This document shows positions 27,093-35,736 of a stretch of 52,861 bases of DNA, in pieces. This DNA is from an uncultured Rubrobacteraceae bacterium (GTDB lineage: Bacteria > Actinomycetota > Rubrobacteria > Rubrobacterales > Rubrobacteraceae). The stretch's first letter is position 1, and each line of letters opens with the position of its first letter. Location: contig CADCVE010000008.1 of the NCBI GenBank assembly GCA_902806065.1, forward strand, positions 1-52,861, in the 5' to 3' direction. Position numbers and translations under genes: made by a program. The notes under the pieces are model-generated. The model worked only from the letters and a program-made list of their open reading frames with translations. It made no database searches and was not told the DNA's origin.

Positions 27093-27118
27093 CACCTCCT
27101 GCCGAGACCTGCGGAGGG

Positions 27119-27817
27119 TTAGAGCCCCCCGATCTTGCCGAACGGCCAGAAGCGCGCGAATGCTTCGCCCCTGAGGTTCTCTAGAGGCAGGGGACCGAAG
27201 ACACGCGAATCAGCGGAGTTGCCCCGATTGTCACCCATCACGAAGACGTTGCCATCGGGTACCTCGATTGGACCATAGGAGCCCGCGAAAGGGGTCTCCT
27301 CGTTGAGGTACGTTTCCTCCTGGGGTTCATCGTTCACGTACAGAACGCCGCCCTGGACCTGGACCTCGTCCCCCGCCGTCCCCACCACGCGCTTTATGAG
27401 CGTCTGGTCGTCGTTCTCGTCGACGCTGTCGAAGACGACAATGTCTCCTTTGTCCGGTTCCGTGAAGCGGTAGATAAACTTGTTCGCGAGCACCCGGTCG
27501 CCGACCTCCAGCGTCGGTACCATGCTCTCCGAGGGTATACGGTACGCCTCGACGCCGAACGGACGCACGACCCCGAAGACTAGCGCGAAGGCGACGACGA
27601 TGGTGAGGACCAGCTCGGCGAGCCCCGCCTTTCTCTTCTTCTTCCGCCGCTCCTGCTGCAGTTCCCGGCGGCTCTTCGGCTTCCCCTCCTCCCCATAGTA
27701 GAAACTCTCTTCGACCGTCTCAGAGGAGTCCGCTGCCTTCTTCCGCCGCTCCCGCCGCAGTTCCCGGCGGCTCTTCGGCTTCCCCTCCTCCCCATAGTAG
27801 AAACTCTCTTCAGCCAT
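27119..27817 (-). CDS. lepB: Signal peptidase I, type A copy 2, with repeated N-terminus
   Basis: Cleaves signal peptides outside the membrane. The 232-residue protein has one membrane segment (about 67-87), the catalytic serine Ser98 in PSESMVP, the catalytic Lys143 in LIKRVV, and the VMGDNRGNSADSR box. Its cytoplasmic N-terminus is a 33-residue unit present twice (about 5-27 and 38-60, sharing ESFYYGEEGKPKSRREL). The DNA shows this as a 99-bp tandem repeat. It starts one base after the stop of the gene before it (TGAGATG) and is the last of four tandem signal peptidase genes. Confidence 0.93.
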   Translation of the reverse strand: MAEESFYYGEEGKPKSRRELRRERRKKAADSSETVEESFYYGEEGKPKSRRELQQERRKKKRKAGLAELVLTIVVAFALVFGVVRPFGVEAYRIPSESMVPTLEVGDRVLANKFIYRFTEPDKGDIVVFDSVDENDDQTLIKRVVGTAGDEVQVQGGVLYVNDEPQEETYLNEETPFAGSYGPIEVPDGNVFVMGDNRGNSADSRVFGPLPLENLRGEAFARFWPFGKIGGL

Positions 27818-27818
27818 C

Positions 27819-28421
27819 TCAGAGCAGCCCGATGCGTGACGGCGGCCAGAAGGTGATGAAAGCCTCGCCCTCTATATTCTCCACCGGTACCGGCCCGAAG
27901 AAGCGTGAGTCGCGCGAGTTACTCCGGTTGTCCCCCATCACAAAGACTTCGCCCTCTTGCACTCGCGTCGGACCGTAGGAGCCCCTGTCCGGCCGCCTCT
28001 CGTTAACGTAGGGCTCCTCCTGGGCTTCGCCGTTGACGCGCAGGACGCCGCGACGGGATGCGACCCGATCGCCGGGGACGGCGACTACGCGTTTGATCAG
28101 GTCTTCATCCTCACCTTCCACGTCCCTGAACACGACCACATCCCCCCTCTCCGGCTCCCAGAACCGGTACACGAACTTGTTGACAAAGACCCTGTCGCCA
28201 ACCTCCAGCGTCGGCACCATACTCTCTGAGGGGATAAAGAAAGCCTCCAAAACAAACGGTCTGACAAAACCAAATACCAGCGCGAAGGCGATGAGCACAA
28301 TGATCAGGAACTCAAGAAACCCCCCGCTCTTCCTGATCGAACGTTGCCCCGACGAGTCCTCGAAGTCCTTGGCCTCACCCACCTCCGAATTCTTCTCGTC
28401 ATAGGAGTGCTTCTCTGTCAT
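27819..28421 (-). CDS. lepB: Signal peptidase I, type B copy 2
   Basis: A 200-residue signal peptidase I with a membrane segment at about 36-55, Ser67 in PSESMVP, Lys110 in DLIKRVV and the VMGDNRSNSRDSR box. Its N-terminus (MTEKHSYDEK..., then RKSGGFLEFLIIVL) matches the gene at 29067-29651 and differs from the two type A copies. The stop and the next ATG are separated by one base, so translation of the pair is probably coupled. The region just upstream shares a 17-bp element with the first gene of the array. Confidence 0.93.
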   Translation of the reverse strand: MTEKHSYDEKNSEVGEAKDFEDSSGQRSIRKSGGFLEFLIIVLIAFALVFGFVRPFVLEAFFIPSESMVPTLEVGDRVFVNKFVYRFWEPERGDVVVFRDVEGEDEDLIKRVVAVPGDRVASRRGVLRVNGEAQEEPYVNERRPDRGSYGPTRVQEGEVFVMGDNRSNSRDSRFFGPVPVENIEGEAFITFWPPSRIGLL

Positions 28422-28426
28422 GAGTT

Positions 28427-28443
28427 CTCAGGATACCGCGCAC
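28427..28443 (-). promoter_or_regulatory. Conserved leader element before type B copy 2
   Basis: On the minus strand this reads GTGCGCGGTATCCTGAG and matches the element before type B copy 1 (29657-29673) in 16 of 17 bases. TATCCT ends eight bases before the start codon in both, with only a weak ribosome-binding site. It may be a -10 element of a nearly leaderless transcript, or simply part of the duplicated unit. Confidence 0.4.
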
Positions 28444-28462
28444 GGAGCATACGAGGCTCCCG

Positions 28463-29065
28463 CTAGCCCTGGAGCGTCCCGATACGTGACAGCGGCCAGA
28501 ACCGGAGAAAAGCTTCACCCTCTATGCTCTCTATCGGCACCGGCCCGAAGAAGCGCGAGTCGCGCGAGTTGCCCCGGTTGTCTCCCATTACAAAGACCTC
28601 ACCCTCTTGCAGTCTCGTCGGACCGAAATCGCTGCCGTCCGGGAATAAGGCGGCTCTGGCGTAAGGCTCCTCCGGGAACTCGCCGTTCACCCGCAACACA
28701 CCGTCACGGACCTTGACCCTGTCACCCGCCACCGCCACGACACGCTTTATCAGCTCGTCGTCGGTCTCCAGGCCCGCGAAGACGACGATGTCTCCAACCT
28801 CCGGTTCCCGGAAGCGGTAGATAACCTTATCGACGAAGAGACGGTCACCGACCTCCAGAGTAGGCAGCATGCTCTCCGAGGGGATCCAGAACGGCTGAAT
28901 AACAAACGGCCTGACGATACCGAAGATCAAAACGAACGCCACGCCAACCGTGACCAGAAGCTCTACGAAACCGGCCCTACTCTTCTTCACTCGCCGCTCC
29001 CGCCGCAGCTCCTGACGACTCGTCGAAAACCCCTCCTCCCGGTAGTAAGAACGCTCTCCGGTCAT
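28463..29065 (-). CDS. lepB: Signal peptidase I, type A copy 1
   Basis: A 200-residue signal peptidase I with Ser65 in PSESMLP, Lys107 in ELIKRVV, one membrane segment (about 33-52), and VMGDNRGNSRDSR. The N-terminus (ERSYYREEG...SRQELRRERR) is like one unit of the repeated N-terminus of type A copy 2. The ATG at 29065 is one base after the stop of type B copy 1 (TAAGATG), so its translation is probably coupled to that gene. Confidence 0.93.
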   Translation of the reverse strand: MTGERSYYREEGFSTSRQELRRERRVKKSRAGFVELLVTVGVAFVLIFGIVRPFVIQPFWIPSESMLPTLEVGDRLFVDKVIYRFREPEVGDIVVFAGLETDDELIKRVVAVAGDRVKVRDGVLRVNGEFPEEPYARAALFPDGSDFGPTRLQEGEVFVMGDNRGNSRDSRFFGPVPIESIEGEAFLRFWPLSRIGTLQG

Positions 29066-29066
29066 C

Positions 29067-29651
29067 TTAGAGCAGTTTGATGCGTGACAGCGGCCAGAAA
29101 GAGGCGAACGCCTCACCCTCTATGTTCTCTATCGGGACCGGCCCGAAGAAACGCGAGTCGCGTGAGTTGGCCCGGTTGTCTCCCATTACAAAGACCTCAC
29201 CCTCCGGGACCGTCGCCGGCCCATAATCACCCATGTCCGGCATCCTCTTGTTCACGAAAGGCTCGTTCCGGACCTCGCCGTTCACGCTCAATACGCCGTT
29301 CTGGACCGTGACCTCGTCCCCGGGTAGGGCGACGATGCGTTTGACCAGGTCCTCGTCCCCACCCTCCACGCTGCTGAAGACGACCACGTCCCCGACCGCC
29401 GGCTCCCAGAAGCGGTAGACGAACTTGTTGGCTATAAACCGGTCGCCGATCTCAAACGTCGGCACCATGCTCTCCGACGGCACCTGGAAAGCCTCCAGGA
29501 CGAACGGTCTTATAAAGCCGAAGACGAAGGCGAAGGCGGCGAGCAGGATGATCAGGAACTCAAGAACCCCCCCGCCCTTTCTGGACTCGCGCTTCTCCCC
29601 GGACCCCGCGCCCGTCTCGAAACCCTGCTTATATAAATGCTTATCAGCCAC
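29067..29651 (-). CDS. lepB: Signal peptidase I, type B copy 1
   Basis: A 194-residue signal peptidase I, first in an array of four. It has a membrane segment at about 29-48, Ser61 in PSESMVP, Lys104 in DLVKRIV and VMGDNRANSRDSR. The start is a GTG with little ribosome-binding sequence. Together with type A copy 1 it forms a pair that seems to have been duplicated to give copies B2 and A2. All four catalytic dyads are intact, so none looks dead. Confidence 0.93.
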   Translation of the reverse strand: MADKHLYKQGFETGAGSGEKRESRKGGGVLEFLIILLAAFAFVFGFIRPFVLEAFQVPSESMVPTFEIGDRFIANKFVYRFWEPAVGDVVVFSSVEGGDEDLVKRIVALPGDEVTVQNGVLSVNGEVRNEPFVNKRMPDMGDYGPATVPEGEVFVMGDNRANSRDSRFFGPVPIENIEGEAFASFWPLSRIKLL

Positions 29652-29656
29652 AGACG

Positions 29657-29673
29657 CTCAGGATACCGCACAC
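29657..29673 (-). promoter_or_regulatory. Conserved leader element before type B copy 1
   Basis: Minus-strand GTGTGCGGTATCCTGAG, matching 28427-28443 at 16 of 17 bases. The TATCCT is at the same distance (eight bases) from the start codon in both places. Confidence 0.4.
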
Positions 29674-29762
29674 GTGAGGACCACGCGGGGATACAGGACT
29701 CTGTGCAAGAGCCGAGGAGCTAGAGAAAAGGACCGTACGCGACTTCTTATCCATGGGAGCGG

Positions 29763-30524
29763 CTAGAGTATATCCGCTGCGTCCACCAGTATGCGGAACG
29801 CCACGATCACCATGAAAATGGCGAAGCCGCGGCTCACCGCTTTCTCTGGCAGCCTCTCGCGCAGGCGCACCCCGAACCAAGCCCCGATCATGGAGCCAAC
29901 GATCAGGGGTGGCAGGCTCAACAGGTCCGAGAAGCCGGTGGCTATATAACCGATTGCCCCGACGATGCCAGCACACATCACGACCGCGAGGCTGGTCGAG
30001 ACGGCCCTCTTCGTACGAAGCCCCATTCCGAGCATCATCAGGGGGACCATGACCACCCCGCCGCCGACCCCCACGAGCCCCGAGAGCGTCCCGATAAACA
30101 CACCGGCGATGAGGACCAGCGGTACAGCTAGCCTCTTCGCGTTCGGGTCCACCTCCGGGCGCCCCCGGGCCGTTGGGTAGGCGAGGAGCAGGAGAATGGT
30201 CGCGAAGACCACCTGCACCACCTTCTCCGGGGAGATGCTCGCCACGTACACCCCGATCAGGGTCGCCGGAGCGACCGTCGAGGAGAGGATGACCGTAGCG
30301 CGCCAGTCCACCGGGTCTTCGCCGCGCTGGTTCCTTATGGTGCCTGAGAGCGCGCTGAAGATAATAATTACCAGGCTCGCCGCGACTGCTTCCTTGATGT
30401 CCCAGCCAGCCACGTAAACGAGCGTTGGGACGAAGACGATGCCGCCGCCCACCCCTGCCGCGCCCGCGAGAACCCCGCCAAAGACGCCCAGCACAGTCAG
30501 AACCGCGAGCTGAAAGAGATCCAT
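29763..30524 (-). CDS. TauE/SafE-family anion exporter
   Basis: A 253-residue membrane protein with about eight hydrophobic helices. It has the family's paired GAAGVGGGIVFVPTLVY and GLVGVGGGVVMVPLMML loops, one in each half, which reflect an internal duplication. Members move sulfite, sulfoacetate or similar organosulfur anions; the substrate here is unknown. The DedA gene lies on the same strand 35 bases upstream, so they may be transcribed together. Confidence 0.9.
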   Translation of the reverse strand: MDLFQLAVLTVLGVFGGVLAGAAGVGGGIVFVPTLVYVAGWDIKEAVAASLVIIIFSALSGTIRNQRGEDPVDWRATVILSSTVAPATLIGVYVASISPEKVVQVVFATILLLLAYPTARGRPEVDPNAKRLAVPLVLIAGVFIGTLSGLVGVGGGVVMVPLMMLGMGLRTKRAVSTSLAVVMCAGIVGAIGYIATGFSDLLSLPPLIVGSMIGAWFGVRLRERLPEKAVSRGFAIFMVIVAFRILVDAADIL

Positions 30525-30559
30525 CAGATGATTCTAACGGAGCAGGATGCCAGGAGAAT

Positions 30560-31174
30560 CTACCGGAGGCCGCGGCGGGGCCTGCGCAGCCAGTAGATCG
30601 CCAGGACAGCGATGGCGATCAGCACGACTACAAGTACGGCGTTGGAGATAGAGCCAACGATGGTGGAGACCTGCTCCCAGTTGGCGCCGAGGAACCAGCC
30701 CGCCCCGACGAGCAGCGTGTTCCACAGCGCGGACCCGAGGGTCGTCAGGAGCGTGAACCTCAACACCGGCATCTCCAGCATGCCGGCCGGGATGGAGACG
30801 ACGCTACGCGCCAGGGGAATCATACGGGCGAAGAGCACCACCGCGTCACCATATTTATCGAACCAGCTCTCGGCGCGGTCGAGGTCGTGCTCCGTCACGC
30901 GCAGCATCCGACCGTAACGGAGCACGACCGCCCGTCCTCCCCACCGGCCCAGAGCGTAGAGGATCAGCGCGCCCAGTACCGAGCCTGTGGTGGCGCCGGC
31001 GACTGCCTGCACCCCTCCAAGCTCGCCGCGGCCCACGAGAAAGCCTGCCAACGGCAGGATCGCTTCCGAAGGTATAGGCGGGAAGAGGTTCTCGGCCAGC
31101 ATCAAGAACAAAAGCCCGAAAGACCCGAGCGCCGAGAGGACGTCGGACGCCCATTGGCCAATGCTACCGAACAC
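30560..31174 (-). CDS. DedA-family membrane protein
   Basis: A 204-residue DedA/SNARE-associated protein with several membrane segments. It shows ENLFPPIPSEAILPLAGFL, the GALILYALGRWGG segment, the amphipathic WFDKYGDAVVLFARMIPLARSVVSIPAG block with the key arginines, and a late hydrophobic helix before a basic tail. DedA proteins flip lipids or support proton-driven membrane balance. It lies just upstream of the TauE/SafE gene on the same strand. Confidence 0.9.
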   Translation of the reverse strand: MFGSIGQWASDVLSALGSFGLLFLMLAENLFPPIPSEAILPLAGFLVGRGELGGVQAVAGATTGSVLGALILYALGRWGGRAVVLRYGRMLRVTEHDLDRAESWFDKYGDAVVLFARMIPLARSVVSIPAGMLEMPVLRFTLLTTLGSALWNTLLVGAGWFLGANWEQVSTIVGSISNAVLVVVLIAIAVLAIYWLRRPRRGLR

Positions 31175-31517
31175 TCGCTCTCCTATCCTGGCCCGCGGAA
31201 ACCGGGTCTATGCGCATCGGCGCCTTCAGGAGAGGCCGTGACCCGGAGTGTAGGCGGTTGCGGGATGACTTCGAGCACATCGGGAAGCTATCATCTCGGG
31301 TGGGAGATTACCAGGGCTATCCGGCGCTACCTCATGCGTTGATCCCGCATCTACCGGAAGACCCCGGCAGCGGTTTGCGATGCCGTTGACCCGCTCTTAT
31401 CGTCGGCGCCTGCCCTCTACGGAAAATATGCCATTATGGATGCTATAGTGCGGCGCAATATGTGGGCGGGCGGCCCGAACCGACCCTCTTACGTGCAGAT
31501 TGGAGGAAAGAGCAGCG
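31175..31517. other. Intergenic region between divergent genes
   Basis: About 340 bases between the DedA gene and the broken CPBP gene. It should hold promoters for both directions. I see no gene, strong hairpin or repeat in it. Confidence 0.4.
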
Positions 31518-32392
31518 ATGAGGGAGACGTACGTGGATGCTGCTCGGCGGGGTCGGCATACGTGGCCGCGTTACCTGTTGGGGATCCTCCTGATCCTGTT
31601 CTTCTACCTGATCCTCGGGCAGGTACTAACCCTTTTCTTAGTTGCTGCTTTTGGTGGCTCTTTGGCCGATCTCTCTACGTTGAGTCCGTTCCGGTTTTAT
31701 CTGGCGTTCAACGCGGGTTTCCTGCCCTTTTTAGTGGGCATTGTGCTTGCTGTGTAGTTGATCCACCGGCGCGGTCTTCGCACTCTCGTGACCCCCATGG
31801 GCTCGATCAACAAAAAGCGCATCGCTCAGGGGTTCGGCTTGTGGTTCGCGCTTCTGTGCGCATCCCTCTTGGTGGGGTTCCTCTTGGAGCCATCGTCGCT
31901 CTCGTTTGAACCGGATCTGGCGGCGTTCGTCCGTTCGCCCTCCTCGCGCTTATCATCACTCCGATACAGACCACGACTGAGGAGCTGTTCTTTCGCGGGT
32001 ACCTGGTGCAGGGGGCTAGCCTCATCAGCAGAAGCACAATCTTCTTGGTACTCGTATCGGGGGGGCTGTTCGTGCTGCCGCACTTGATCAGCCCGGAAGT
32101 CCGCGAGGAGGGTATCCCCGCGATGCTTCTCTATTTCGTTCTTGGAGCGTTCTGGGCCTTGATCTCGCTCAGGGATGGCACGCTCGAGCTGGCCATCGGG
32201 GCCCACGCCGCCAACAATCTGTTTGGCGGATTCGTGGTTAGCTACTCCGGGTCGGCGTTGGGAGCGACGCCGTCCCTCTTCTATCTTGCTGACCGGGGCG
32301 ACCCGTGGGCCGCCCTCGTCCCCATCCTGGTGATAAGTGCGCTCTTCTATCTTTTGGTATTCATGGTGCCTAAGCGAGAGCGACGCGGCTGA
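31518..32392 (+). pseudogene. CPBP (CAAX-type) intramembrane protease, inactivated
   Basis: A CPBP-family protease of about 290 residues broken in two places. Translation from the ATG at 31518, behind GGAGGAAAG, gives RYLLGILLILFFYLIL and further membrane segments, then meets TAG at 31755, where related proteins would usually have Trp (GIVLAV-stop-LIHRR). The same frame then continues sensibly to about 31930. The rest, including the motifs EELFFRG, LPHL and HAANN, is in another frame, so there is also a frameshift near 31925-31935. All catalytic motifs survive, so the loss is recent or the two changes are sequencing errors. Confidence 0.75.
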
Positions 32393-32422
32393 AAACGCTC
32401 TCTGCAGCGTTTGTCATACCGA

Positions 32423-32640
32423 TCAAACTGACATGCCGTACCCGCAATAACCCAAGAAATCACTAGCATCCCCAATAATAACCACCGAGATCGCTTCGCT
32501 CATTACCCCTACCAGTGCCTCGCAGGTCCGAGCCTCGGTACTGCGTAGGATGTTCTTCTTCGAGAAGGTCTCTTCGATAGGGTCGAAGTCCGGCGAGTAG
32601 GGAGGCAGGTAGCTGAGAAATAAAAGCACGTTCTCCCGCG
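32423..32640 (-). mobile_element. IS630-family transposase remnant
   Basis: On the minus strand the frame reads LPPYSPDFDPIEETFSKKNILR and goes on to a final CGYG, the C-terminal end of an IS630-type DDE transposase, where the last acidic residue is the Glu of IEE. The N-terminal two thirds are missing. There is an in-frame TAA just upstream, and the flanking sequence is the end of the PAP2 gene. No terminal repeats were found. Confidence 0.75.
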
Positions 32641-32651
32641 CTTACGCCAAC

Positions 32652-33377
32652 TCAATTCTCCCCTTCGATCTTCCCCGAAGGACGCCTGCGGAACGTGCGC
32701 CAGAGGAAGTAGGAGAACCCGACGGTTATCACCCAGAGCGGCGCCGCGAGGAAGCCGGCGATGACATCCGTCGGGTAGTGGACGCCGAGATACAGGCGCG
32801 AGAAGCCGATCAGGAGAACTACGGCGACGCCGGCCGCGGCGACCGCCCAGCGCCGGAAGCCCGTCAGGCGCCACGCAACGAGCAGGGCCAGCGTGCCGTA
32901 GAAGCCGACGGCAGCCGTAGCGTGGGCACTAGGGAAGGAGTAAAAGGAGGCTTCATACCCAGAGTCGAAGAGCTCCGGGCGGGAGCGTTGGAAGAGATAC
33001 TTCAGGGTGGTGGTCAGGACCAAGCCTCCGAGCGTTGAGACAGCGAGCAGGGCGGCGGAGATCTTCCGTCCCTTTAGGTAGAAGGCATACGCTGCTATCA
33101 CGAGAAGTGGGAGCACCGCCCAGTAGTAGCCAAGAGCCGTAATGACGCGCATTGGTCCGTCGATCCAGGCTGGAGAGTGTTCGTTTATCCAGAGAAGAAT
33201 CGTCCGGTCGAACCGGCGGCTCTCGCCCTCGACGACGTCCTCGACTATCTTGGCGAAGAGGGCGATGACGCCCACGGAGAGCAGTAGACCCAGGGCCAGC
33301 CCGACCGAGAGCGACAGTACTAGCCGGCGCGAGAGGCGGATGTTGATCTCTTTGCGCAGTAACTCTTTGGATAGCAT
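32652..33377 (-). CDS. PAP2-family lipid phosphatase
   Basis: A 241-residue membrane phosphatase with about six helices. The three motifs of the PAP2 family are intact: KYLFQRSRP, FPSAHA, and SRLYLGVHYPTD, which place the active site outside the membrane. It probably removes phosphate from lipid phosphates such as phosphatidic acid or undecaprenyl pyrophosphate. The start at 33377 is chosen by likeness to related proteins; there is no strong ribosome-binding site. It is divergent from polX. Confidence 0.9.
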   Translation of the reverse strand: MLSKELLRKEINIRLSRRLVLSLSVGLALGLLLSVGVIALFAKIVEDVVEGESRRFDRTILLWINEHSPAWIDGPMRVITALGYYWAVLPLLVIAAYAFYLKGRKISAALLAVSTLGGLVLTTTLKYLFQRSRPELFDSGYEASFYSFPSAHATAAVGFYGTLALLVAWRLTGFRRWAVAAAGVAVVLLIGFSRLYLGVHYPTDVIAGFLAAPLWVITVGFSYFLWRTFRRRPSGKIEGEN

Positions 33378-33459
33378 GGAGAGGAGTTTACCCCGCGGTT
33401 CAACCCGCCGGGCCACGTATAATCCCTCTGGCGGCCGGAGAGAGATATGGAGGTCCCCC

Positions 33460-35166
33460 TTGCAGAATACCGAGATCGTACGGGCCCTGGAGACGGTCGC
33501 GACGCTCATGGAGATCAAAGGCGAAACTTACTACCGCATCCTCGGCTACCGGCGCGCCGCCGAGTCGGTAAGCGCTCTGGGACGCCCGGCGCGCGAGATG
33601 GAGGACCTCACGGAGTTGCCCCACGTCGGGGCCACAACGGCCATGGTGATCCGGGACCTGGCCGACGATCGCACCCCGGAGATACTCGCGGACCTGCTCG
33701 AAGAGATACCTCCCGGCCTCGTCGAGGTTACGCGTTTACCTGGCGTCGGCCCCCGCACGGCGGGGCGGCTGTGGCATGAGATCGGGGTTACGAGCGTCGA
33801 GGCCCTGGGGGAACTCGAAGAGGGTAGTCTAGCCGCCCTCAAGGGCTTCGGTAAAAAGAGCGAGGAGCGCATCCTGCGCGCCGCCCGTACCTACAACGCT
33901 ACCGAGCGCCGTCTGCTCCTCGACGAGGCAACGGCACTAGCGGAGCACGTCCTCCAGTTCGTCCGCTCTCACCCGGCCTGCGAACGGGCGGAGATTGCAG
34001 GCTCTTTGAGACGCCGGAAGGAGACTATCGGCGACCTGGACATCGTAGCCGCGAGCAACGATGGTAAGGCTCTGGCCGACGCCTTCGCCGGGGCGCAGTT
34101 CGTGGATGAGATTCTGGCTCATGGCCCGTCGAAGGTCTTTATTGTGTGCGGCGGTGTGGAGGTGGACCTGCGGATCGTGGAGCCGGAGGCGTATGGCTCT
34201 CTCTTGCACCACTTTACCGGGAGTCAGGCGCACAACATCGCACTGCGGGAGCGGGCGGTGAAGATGAGCCTGAACATCTCCGAGTACGGCCTGGCGGAGG
34301 CAGGGACCGGAGACTACCAACCGGTGGCGTCGGAGGCGGAGATCTACTCGCGACTGGATCTCGCCTTTATCCCCCCGGAGCTTAGGGAGGATACTGGCGA
34401 GATACGGGCCGCCGCAAAGGCGGATCTGCCGAATCTCCTGGAGGTACCGGACGTGCGCGGCGACCTGCACGTTCACACCAACTACTCCGACGGGCGGGGA
34501 ACTATCCAGAGCATGGCCGAGGCCGCTATCTCTTTAGGCTACGAGTACCTCGTCTTCTGCGATCATTCGCAGAGCCTGAAAGTAGCCAATGGTCTCTCTC
34601 CCGCCCGCTTGAAAGAGAAGCTGGAGGCGGTACGCGCGGCGGACGAGGAGTACGATGAGATACATCTCCTCTGCGGCTCGGAGGTGGACATACTCAAAGA
34701 TGGCTCGCTAGACTACGAGAACGCGCTCCTGGCCGAGTTGGACTTCGTCGTGGCGAGCATCCACACCTCGTTCAACATCGGCGAGGAGGCGATGACGGAG
34801 CGTATGATCCGTGCGATGAACAACCCCTACGTCCGCACCATCGCCCACCCGACTGGGCGCATACTCAACCGCCGTGAGCCCTACGCCGTGGACGTATCGA
34901 AGCTCATAGAAGAGGCTGCGGCGACGAATACTGCTCTAGAACTCAACTCCTACGTAGACCGGCTGGATCTCTCTGTCCCCTACGTGCGGGAAGCGATAAG
35001 CGCGGGCGTGCGCATCACCATAGACACGGATGCCCACGACGAGACCGCGCTCGGCTTCATAAAGTTTGGGGTGGCGCAGGCCAGAAGGGCGTGGGTAGAG
35101 AAGGAGAGCGTAGTCAATTGCCTGCCCTGGCCCGAGTTCGAGGAGCACCTGAAAAAAGGAAAGTAG
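33460..35166 (+). CDS. polX: Family X DNA polymerase with PHP domain
   Basis: A 568-residue repair polymerase. The first 180 residues carry helix-hairpin-helix repeats (LPHVGATTAMVIRDL, LPGVGPRTAGRLWHEIG, LKGFGKKSEERIL). The nucleotidyltransferase motif GSLRRRKETIGDLDIV lies near 181-196. The PHP domain begins with DLHVHTNYSDG near 335 and contains HSQSLKVANGL, GSEVDIL and DTDAH, which give metal-dependent 3'-5' exonuclease or AP-endonuclease activity. The likely role is gap filling in base excision repair. The start is a TTG at 33460, six bases after GGAGG, which gives the normal family length. Confidence 0.93.
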   Translation: MQNTEIVRALETVATLMEIKGETYYRILGYRRAAESVSALGRPAREMEDLTELPHVGATTAMVIRDLADDRTPEILADLLEEIPPGLVEVTRLPGVGPRTAGRLWHEIGVTSVEALGELEEGSLAALKGFGKKSEERILRAARTYNATERRLLLDEATALAEHVLQFVRSHPACERAEIAGSLRRRKETIGDLDIVAASNDGKALADAFAGAQFVDEILAHGPSKVFIVCGGVEVDLRIVEPEAYGSLLHHFTGSQAHNIALRERAVKMSLNISEYGLAEAGTGDYQPVASEAEIYSRLDLAFIPPELREDTGEIRAAAKADLPNLLEVPDVRGDLHVHTNYSDGRGTIQSMAEAAISLGYEYLVFCDHSQSLKVANGLSPARLKEKLEAVRAADEEYDEIHLLCGSEVDILKDGSLDYENALLAELDFVVASIHTSFNIGEEAMTERMIRAMNNPYVRTIAHPTGRILNRREPYAVDVSKLIEEAAATNTALELNSYVDRLDLSVPYVREAISAGVRITIDTDAHDETALGFIKFGVAQARRAWVEKESVVNCLPWPEFEEHLKKGK

Positions 35167-35353
35167 CTCTCCCGGCCAGCGTATCGCTCGGTGTTTTCGC
35201 TCGCCCCCAGACTTAGAGTTTGGTCTCTCGGGAGGGCCTGTATATAGCACTTCCGGCCGGTTGGCTTGGCCGTCTGAGGTGCCACGGGAGTAGCTTTGCG
35301 GTTACGCGCTCCTGTATGATTCAGCATCCGTTGGTGCAAAGAGGGGCAATATT

Positions 35354-35674
35354 GTGTGGCATGAGAGTTCGGTTCCGAAGGAGGTCTTTCTCGCTCTGGC
35401 ACTTCTGGCTCTGGTCGCCGGTGCGTTCGCGCTGCGAGTAGCCTGGGAGAGTCTCCCCGAGGCCGAAGCGCAGGGACAGATACAACAACCCGGCCCGATC
35501 CAAGTGCCGGGAGAGATCCAGGTACCGGGAGAGATCCAACAACCAGGACCGCAACAGCAAGCCGGCCAGCTCATGAACGCCGGTGGGCCTACCGGCGGTC
35601 CTCTACCACTTATGCCTGATGGTAGTTGTCCCGTTGTGTTCCCGGTGGAGATAGACGGGGTCTGTTATCCGTAG
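35354..35674 (+). CDS. Small exported protein with IQxPG repeats
   Basis: A 106-residue protein I do not recognise. After a short start it has one hydrophobic segment (VFLALALLALVAGAFAL, about 11-27), which may be a signal peptide or anchor. A Pro/Gln-rich run follows with four units of about six residues (IQQPGP, IQVPGE, IQVPGE, IQQPGP). The tail MPDGSCPVVFPVEIDGVCYP has two cysteines that could pair. The GTG at 35354 follows AGAGGGG. An extended, envelope-located role fits, but this is only inference. Confidence 0.6.
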   Translation: MWHESSVPKEVFLALALLALVAGAFALRVAWESLPEAEAQGQIQQPGPIQVPGEIQVPGEIQQPGPQQQAGQLMNAGGPTGGPLPLMPDGSCPVVFPVEIDGVCYP

Positions 35675-35736
35675 CCTCCCGTAACGGATGAGAGTTCGGC
35701 ACTTGGTCGGACAACATTCACCGCGTTTGGAGCCTG

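Noticed and set aside
28033-28404. Plus-strand frames over the signal peptidase genes
   Set aside because: They are antisense shadows with Ser/Thr/Arg-rich products, typical of high-GC opposite strands.
31436-31909. A long frame over the broken CPBP gene
   Set aside because: It runs in a different frame from the membrane segments and catalytic motifs and has no family likeness.
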